A stretch of 11,544 bases of DNA, taken from Blastomyces gilchristii SLH14081 (Eukaryota; Ascomycota; Eurotiomycetes; Onygenales; Ajellomycetaceae). The stretch is from positions 343,223-354,766 of the forward strand of contig NW_003101661.1 of the NCBI RefSeq assembly GCF_000003855.2, read 5' to 3'. Positions 6,220 to 11,544 of the stretch are shown here, piece after piece; position 1 is the first letter of the stretch; each line of letters opens with the position of its first letter. Under the pieces are notes generated by a model that saw nothing but the letters and a program-made list of their open reading frames with translations, was not told the DNA's origin and did no database searches. Made by a program: the position numbers and the translations under genes.

Positions 6220-7474
6220 GTCAAGGACCGCAGTCTCAGATAATGCAGAACTCAGAGTTCAGGTCAGATGATAATAGTTAACTCATTTTACAAGATATTA
6301 TCAGCTGCAGCTGTGAAGTCTCTTATTAAGAATATCTTCAATCTCTTATTCAAGTTCATTATCTTCTTCTATGATCTCTGATGACTGTCAGTCAGAAGTC
6401 AGTTGAAAAGAAAACAGATCAGTGATAGTGCAGCAGAGCAAGCTTATATAAAAGATATTATAAATCTCTGATAATGTGTTAAGACAGTAGTTATAACTGT
6501 TTAGAACTTCTATCACTTTATACTTGATATAACAGTGATCTAGTGTATGAGATGAGTGTGTGATCTGTATATTCTTAAGATTCAATCACATCAGGTCTTC
6601 TATCTTATATTGTTCAGCAGAATCTCAGTGAACATTGATTCAATCTTCTTAATCTTGTTTAGTGCTTGTTATGAAGACTTCTACTCAGTTACAGGCATCT
6701 CAGAGCTTTATTACTATATTATCAGCAATCTGAATTGAACTGCAGAGATTCAGTGTGAACTGTATAATCTCTAGAAGATTTAACACTTTCATGTAATAAC
6801 TGTGTATTAGAAAGAATGAGCTTATATCTGTTAAAACAGCATCTTATTCATTGATAGTGATCTCTGTATGTAGAAGAAGATTATACTAATCATTCTATAA
6901 ATAATTACAGAACTTATATAGATAGTTCTTTACAGTCTGAATTATTCATTCTAATGTATTATCAGTCTCAGAGTAATAGATAGTTAATAAACAGTGTATA
7001 ATCTTGAGAACTTGACAGATTCTTATTCAGAGAGTACTTATAAATTAATAATCTTAATCTGAGACTATAGATCTCAGTAATTTATACATCTGATAGAACA
7101 GACTCTGTAGAAAGACTTCAGTGACTTATTTAATATTTATCTTATTACAAGGTTTCAATATTACATCTTTACTCAATCAGTTCACAATGATCAGAATGTT
7201 TCTATAATTCTTACTCTCAGAGAGATTAACAGTGAAGTTAATTACTACATCTCATCAGATTCTATCAGAGATATTAAGTAATTTCAGTAGATCTTTTCTA
7301 CAGTTCTTTCATGAGATGATAAAGAACAATAGTTACAGTTTTGAATGAAATATCTGATACTGTTTAATATCTCAGATCAGTAGAACTCTTAAGAGATTAT
7401 TCAGTACAATTGTTCACAATCTGAGTAACTAATTATATGCAAGTCATGCATCTCTTGTATTATTCAGATGTGTA
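6220..7474 (-). pseudogene. Gypsy copy B integrase (H2C2, core, chromodomain) remnant
   Basis: On the - strand this begins with an H2C2 zinc finger (HDLH near 7440, CNYC near 7330), a frameshift, then DLLKLL, a DDE core and a chromodomain homologous to copy A. The first catalytic Asp codon has changed to Asn (GAC to AAC, in VINF), so the copy is dead even where the frame is open. Stops replace Trp and Arg codons throughout. The sequence breaks exactly where the hAT terminus TAGACTGG begins at 7475; reverse transcriptase, RNase H, gag and the 5' LTR are absent from the window. Confidence 0.82.
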
Positions 7475-7587
7475 TAGACTGGCCGCCGGGACTATGAATT
7501 TCACATTTGATCTCATTTGATCTGGCCTCATACATTTCTTGGCGTGAGTCCCACCAGGACCAAGCCTCAAAAAAATCTGAAAATGGA

Positions 7588-7606
7588 CCATTTCTGAGAG
7601 AAATGG
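7588..7606. repeat. Subterminal hairpin of hAT element
   Basis: CCATTTCT and AGAAATGG pair perfectly around GAG, about 115 bp inside the element's end. Subterminal inverted motifs often serve as transposase sites in hAT elements, but binding here is conjecture. Confidence 0.5.
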
Positions 7607-8199
7607 TGTGAAAAATGACCAGATTTAATTCAAGAACAGTGAAATGAGAGTAATTTCTCAGAATAAACTGTGAAAGATGATCATTCTTTCAAAATCAGAA
7701 TGAGACTGAGACTGAAGATTAAATTCAGTCTCATTCAGTTCATTCAGTGATTGCTTATATAATCAGAATTTGATAATGATTATTGATAATGCTCATGAAA
7801 TAACTAAATACATTCTTGTGTAAGTTTATTCTTCATTTTCTCATGAAAACTACACTTCTCTGATATACTGTGATCAGAGATATTAAACTGTCTGATAATT
7901 TTATATTTTACAATCATGAGTTTCTTAATTATTTCTTCTTGTAATTGTTCTCAATGATAGTGATAAATATCTCAGCTTAAGTTGAACTTTCACTTCATTC
8001 TCACCTCTGTCAATGAAATTGTCAGAATATCACACATTATCAGTGCAACAGTTAGATATATACTCTTAACAATTTTTCATAACTCTAGAATTGATTTAGT
8101 ATGTAAATTTGTTGAATCATCTGAAAGATAGCAGTTAAATTTAGTTTTATAAGTATGTAGTTTTGCCTGATTTTCAGTTGCAATCAATATATGTAAGTT

Positions 8200-8262
8200 C
8201 TGTTTCAAAGTTAGTATTATAGTTCTATGTAATATGAAGTGTTATCAAAGATCATTACTTAC
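8200..8262 (-). other. Probable intron in hAT transposase
   Basis: On the - strand it begins GTAAGT (8262-8257), has the branch-point-like TACTAAC about 10 bases before the end, and finishes CAG at 8200. Its 63-bp length is typical of filamentous fungi. It separates the AALLD block from the C-terminal dimerisation block. Confidence 0.7.
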
Positions 8263-8983
8263 TAGAGAATTGTATTTCACTGTCTTCACATCTCTAACAT
8301 CTGCTCATTCAAATCTCTGATAGTTAGCATTGTAGTAGTCTCAGACTAATTTAATATATAAGTCTTATTCCTTCTCTGTTCAATCTTGAGAAGTGTAGAT
8401 ATTAACTTGATGAAAGAAATCTAGTAGAGCTGCTACAGTATAGTACTCTGCAAAAGATTGTTCAGTTTTGCTGTAGTAATATGTTAGTTTATTCCTTACA
8501 GTAATAATAGCCTGCACTATAGCATTATCTCAGACTGAATTTCTTTTTGAGTGATTCAACTGCTTCTTAAGATAAGTAAATAAACTATTATACACTTATC
8601 AGACTGACTGCAGCATTGATGTATGAGTGATTGAGACTGTCTTTATTATCTTATAAAACTGAAACAGTAAATCAATCACATATTTCAACTGAGTTTACTT
8701 CATATTAGAAAGTTTCAATGTCTGAATCTTTTTCTGATCAGAGTGTTGTATTCAATGATCAATCATCTGACATAATTAAAGAGTCTGAACAGTCATCTCA
8801 TATGTTGAACTTCACTGTGTTCTAACATTCTGTATTATATTCAGTGATGTGACTGATTTGTTTGTTTATTGAATATCATGAAATTATTATTATTGTTTAG
8901 AGAAGATACAAATCATATTAACAATGTTTTGAATCTGTGATATTTAAATTATTAGTCAATCTATTCAAAATTAACAGTAGTGT

Positions 8984-9035
8984 TATTAAAAAGTATTATT
9001 AAAAAGCAATATTAAAAAGTGTTATTAAAAAATAT
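8984..9035. repeat. Four 13-bp tandem units
   Basis: TATTAAAAAG recurs at 8984, 8997, 9010 and 9023, each followed by three variable bases. The array sits between the AHVIQL block and the STYEMT block of the transposase relic, inside a low-complexity stretch that has no counterpart in a normal hAT protein, so it arose after inactivation or marks a small insertion. Confidence 0.75.
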
Positions 9036-9755
9036 TATCTTTTATAAAGTGAATACAAAAGTTACTTGAGTAATCACTTTTATCTCATTCTCATCTCAAG
9101 AATCAGTTATCTCATTATTCTTCATCTCAATGTTAAGATTCTTTATCAGTGTTTATATTACAAGTTGAATCACATGAGCAATATAGAGAATATGACCTTG
9201 TTTATCATTTCAGAAATGCAAAGTCAATTTTTGCTTCAAGCTGTTCATCATAGTGTAGTTATTCACAGCATTATCAGTTATAATTGTAAGAAGACTGAGA
9301 CTAATATCTCAATAGTTATTTTTAATCACAGTTATTAATATCTCTATTATATAATTCTCAGTATGACTACTGATCAATGATTCAAATTCAATTAATATCT
9401 CTTAATAAGTTCAGTTCTCATCAATATAATAACATATAACTCTTATAAATGTAAGATTATTTATACTAGTTTATGCATTTACTGTGAGAGACACTCTTCA
9501 ATGATTCTTCAACTCTGATTCTAGATGTTGTATATTGACTTTGTAGTGTGTCTCAAGGTTGAACTGAAGACAGAATTGATATGAAATATAAAGATTTGAA
9601 TTAAGCATTTAAAGAAGTGTTCAGAATTCAGAGTTTTCAATTGATTGAAGAGAAAGATTCAGAGATATACATATACAAAGTAATTATTCACAGAAGTTAT
9701 CAGATGAGAGTTATGAAATCAGAGTACTGATATATGATTATTTTCACATGATTTC

Positions 9756-9810
9756 CTTCAAATTAGAAAGTTAGTGTTATCAAAAATCATTATCTGATAG
9801 AGTAACTTAC
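9756..9810 (-). other. Probable second intron in hAT transposase
   Basis: On the - strand GTAAGT (9810-9805) is followed by ACACTAACTTTCTAATTTGAAG. The branch-like CACTAAC is clear, but the acceptor ends AAG, which is unusual, so the 3' boundary is approximate. Its beginning and internal TGATxxTTTGATAACACT motif resemble those of the intron at 8200. Confidence 0.55.
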
Positions 9811-10135
9811 TAGCTCAGTAGTAATTTTCTGATTATTTTTCTTTTGTTGTCTGCATTCTGATGACTTCAGATGTCAGGAAATTTCTTCAGAGTTATAATC
9901 AGTTTATAATGAATATTTCTGAATAAAGTTGCAGTGATTATAGCAGAGAGATTACTCTTCAGTAATCTGTAATACAATCTGTTAATAATTGTTTCATAGT
10001 TCATCTCAGTGTTTGTGTTGAGTTTTTCATAAATTTCATGACCTGGAATCAGATGTGAAGAATGAAGTGATTATTCATCATAATTGAAAGAGAGCATTCT
10101 GTATTAAATTATAAATAACATAGACTTTGTGATTC

Positions 10136-10445
10136 ACAGTGATTTCTTGAAGAGTTTGTGAATCTTCAATAGAAGTAAAAGAAGTGAAAGAAGTGAATTC
10201 AGAAGACATGATAATAATTTGAGAAAGATAATAATTTATTTTCAATAACTGATCACTGATGTATATAAGAAGAATTAATATAAGAGAAAATAATCTTCTT
10301 TCTTAGCTTAGTTATAATTTTAGTACTAACTCAGATTGAATATTATCAATGTATAAAAGTAAATAAATAATCTTGATTAATCTCTGTCATATTTCTTGAA
10401 ATATATTAATATTATAAAAGAGAGTATTATCACTCAGTGCTTTCA
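10136..10445. other. AT-rich region, nothing assigned
   Basis: This probably holds the 5' untranslated end of the hAT element, but no inverted terminus is visible. It contains AAGTGAA-type short repeats near 10175-10200 and AATA-rich low complexity. Confidence 0.5.
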
Positions 10446-10680
10446 ACTGCTCCACCACAAACTCGCTCGATTTTTCGAATAAGAACCCGCCGATAGATCC
10501 ATCGAAAAGCCCTCGATCATATGAGCATTTTGACCCCATCGCCGACCGCATACCCCGTGTGGTGGTGGAGTTATCCAGCCAAATGTGAACCAGATGTCGT
10601 TCAGAACTCCTGCGTGGGATTATCCCTCATTCTCCCCTATCACACCACAACCCCGGGCCAAATTGCCATACAAATTGTAA
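10446..10680. other. GC-rich island of unknown origin
   Basis: About 235 bp keep many CpG, CC and GG steps, in sharp contrast with both flanks. CTCCACCACA (10450-10459) is nearly inverted with TGTGGTGGTGGAG (10558-10570), which has three extra bases, and CACACCACAACCCCGGG (about 10641-10657) carries the same motif again on the first strand. No open frame of note spans it. It may be a small inverted-repeat element, an LTR fragment or a remnant of single-copy DNA. Confidence 0.5.
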
Positions 10681-10741
10681 GGTGAAGAGATCTAGTCATA
10701 TGCATCAATCTTCTCAATTTTGAAAGATCTCTGATCTGTAG

Positions 10742-10896
10742 TTGTGAAGATATCTGAGAAGTGATCTCTGTGAAAACCCTGTCCATCTTTGATGTTTCAA
10801 AACACTAACACCAAGTCTCACCCTTATACCGCCCTTCCCAATCTGGCCCATCCTCAGCAGAAAAATACAAAAAGATATCTCAGTGATAATATCAAG
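10742..10896. repeat. 155-bp tandem unit, copy 1
   Basis: The best-conserved part is 10806-10890 (TAACACCAAGTCTCAC, then AATCTGGCCCAT, CAGAAAA-TACAAAAAGATA). It keeps CCGCCC and TTCCCA where copy 2 has changed. A short - strand open frame (10714-10899) reads through it but is not supported by copy 2, which has a stop. Confidence 0.7.
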
Positions 10897-11045
10897 CATA
10901 TAATCAACAGCTACTTCTGAAGTGCAATCTTCACAGTCTGTCTTCAGTGTATCTAGACATTAACACCAAGTCTCACTCTCATACCACCTCTCTCAATCTG
11001 GCCCATTCTCAACAGAAAAGTACAAAAAGATACCTCAGCAACTGT
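10897..11045. repeat. 155-bp tandem unit, copy 2
   Basis: TAACACCAAG at 10961 lies 155 bp after the same word at 10806. Differences from copy 1 are mainly CC to CT/TC and CG to CA, the same spectrum as in the transposons. The outer parts of the unit are much less similar than the core. Confidence 0.7.
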
Positions 11046-11328
11046 ACTTAACTGTACTCAATACATAATCAGCAGACACAATCACTATAAAATCAGTATA
11101 TCTCAAGGTCTGACTGAGCCTTTGATCCCTGCACAGTGAGATATATTAAATCTAGTTTTAATATCTCAATATTCAATAGATTCTGCAAGAAATTGAGAAC
11201 AGCAACACTAGATTTCTATTGAATTTAAGAATTAACTCTATATTGATATAATTATTGACAAAGTCTTCTATTTTAAGATATAAATAACCAGTTCCTCTAC
11301 ATCTTGCTAATAATATTTATATTATTAT
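11046..11328. other. AT-rich region with hairpins, no gene
   Basis: No coding signal. TGAGATAT-ATTAAA and TTTTAATATCTCA (11137-11168) form a stem with a 2-base bulge. ATTCAATAGA (11171-11180) is exactly inverted at 11215-11224, 34 bases away. Confidence 0.5.
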
Positions 11329-11424
11329 ATAGAAACAGACTTATATTCTCTATAATATCAAGACTCTGAAGAGGGAAAGTCTTGATAGAGAGTATACAGT
11401 AGTGTATATTTTAGCAGTTTCTAT
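11329..11424. repeat. 96-bp foldback
   Basis: ATAGAAAC opens it and GTTTCTAT closes it. The inner TATCAAGACT and AGTCTTGATA (about 11357-11366 and 11379-11388) pair perfectly around a short purine-rich loop, with imperfect pairing between. It resembles a tiny foldback or MITE-like element, or a cruciform-forming repeat; no target duplication was recognised. Confidence 0.55.
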
Positions 11425-11544
11425 CTCATTCTTCTGCAGCAGTTAATGTAAAAAAAAAAAAGATCTTAGAAATAGTTTTTACTTCTCTGAAAAAGTAAGA
11501 TGTCCTCTCTCAGTTTTATACAATATTCTTACAAAGAATAAAAA
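11425..11544. other. AT-rich end of window
   Basis: Contains a 12-base A run near 11450-11461. Nothing else is recognisable. Confidence 0.5.

Larger units (their letters stand above)
7475..10135 (-). mobile_element. Decayed autonomous-type hAT element
   Basis: The left edge is TAGACTGGCCGCCGGGACTATG, which shares about 90 bp with the start of the MITE at 2960. The transposase relic reads on the - strand, so 7475 is the 3' end. A clean hairpin (CCATTTCT, GAG, AGAAATGG at 7588-7606) and CTCATTC-rich repeats fill the 3' untranslated part up to about 7900. No matching CAGTCTA plus 8-bp duplication is found to the right, so the 5' boundary is unknown; 10135 marks only where I stop seeing coding-like sequence. 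Confidence 0.75.
7905..10135 (-). pseudogene. hAT transposase relic
   Basis: Conserved hAT blocks appear in order on the - strand. The N-terminal part at about 10060-9870 is open for some 60 codons (HLIPGHEIYEKLN onward) and ends in a stop. A long single frame from about 9665 to 9080 carries DEN-TY-EILIEFE (near 9415), TDNAVNN (near 9270) and AHVIQL (near 9170). SSTYEMT follows a mutated Trp near 8810, in the usual TRW-STY block; YYSKTEQSFAEYYTVAALLD lies at 8420-8480, and the dimerisation region with DILTIS and ICHY-like spacing at 7930-8070. At least ten stops interrupt it, most at Trp or Arg positions. Two probable introns are present. A BED zinc finger was looked for and not seen. Confidence 0.85.

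Noticed and set aside
6388..6738. Short open frames on both strands
   Set aside because: The - strand one is an unbroken piece of the eroded gypsy integrase-to-chromodomain linker, and the + strand one is its antisense shadow.
9066..9338. A 90-codon + strand open frame
   Set aside because: It is antisense to the best-conserved block of the hAT transposase (TDNAVNN, AHVIQL), which explains the openness.
10714..10899. A 61-codon - strand open frame with MGQIGKGGIRVRLGV
   Set aside because: The reading looks partly protein-like, but the tandem copy at 10961 carries a stop and frame-altering changes, and I recognise no domain.
1..11544. CRISPR array, bacterial operon or plasmid origin
   Set aside because: No regularly spaced direct repeats with unique spacers, no ribosome binding sites and no bacterial genes; the content is eukaryotic transposons.
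1..11544. A centromere assignment
   Set aside because: The AT-rich, transposon-only composition fits fungal centromeres as well as subtelomeres and other AT isochores. Nothing in the sequence distinguishes them, and no telomeric TTAGGG repeats are seen.

Overview
The window looks like a gene-free, repeat-packed, AT-rich block from the nuclear genome of a filamentous ascomycete (Pezizomycotina). I infer this from the assemblage of relics (chromovirus-type Ty3/gypsy LTR elements, a hAT transposon with fungal-sized introns, a probable Copia-type LTR and a tRNA-derived SINE), all eroded by one-sided C-to-T/G-to-A change of the repeat-induced point mutation (RIP) kind. I find no intact protein-coding gene. 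Every short open frame is a shadow of an eroded element or of low-complexity sequence.

Layout. 1-1560 is AT-rich with no recognisable gene but several clean hairpins. 1569-2000 is a GC-rich island with an inverted-ended 124-bp segment, two 38-bp direct repeats, and a probable LTR end followed by a primer-binding-site-like sequence. 2321-2592 is a solo or truncated gypsy LTR on the + strand. 2699-3998 is a nested stack: an older SINE with a 14-bp target duplication, cut once by a 506-bp hAT-type MITE (8-bp duplication) and again by a younger SINE of the same family (15-bp duplication). Removing the insertions leaves an older SINE of 372 bp against 371 bp for the younger one. 4429-7474 holds two same-orientation 3' ends of one gypsy family on the - strand (LTR plus integrase and chromodomain remains), the second LTR abutting the interrupted integrase of the first. 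7475 to at least 10135 is a decayed autonomous-type hAT element on the - strand; its conserved blocks can be read with scattered stops and two probable introns. Its terminus matches that of the MITE at 2960. 10446-10680 is a second GC-rich island of unknown origin. 10742-11045 is a diverged 155-bp tandem duplication, and 11137-11424 has more hairpins and a foldback.

How the parts relate. The hAT element is a plausible source of transposase for the MITE. The gypsy copies explain the LTR at 2321. The mutation spectrum ties the region together: CpG and CpC/GpG are strongly depleted while CpA/TpG remains common, which is unlike classical CpA-directed RIP. The shared flanks also give a relative order of events: SINE1 first, then the MITE and SINE2 inside it; and gypsy copy B into copy A, then hAT into or against copy B.
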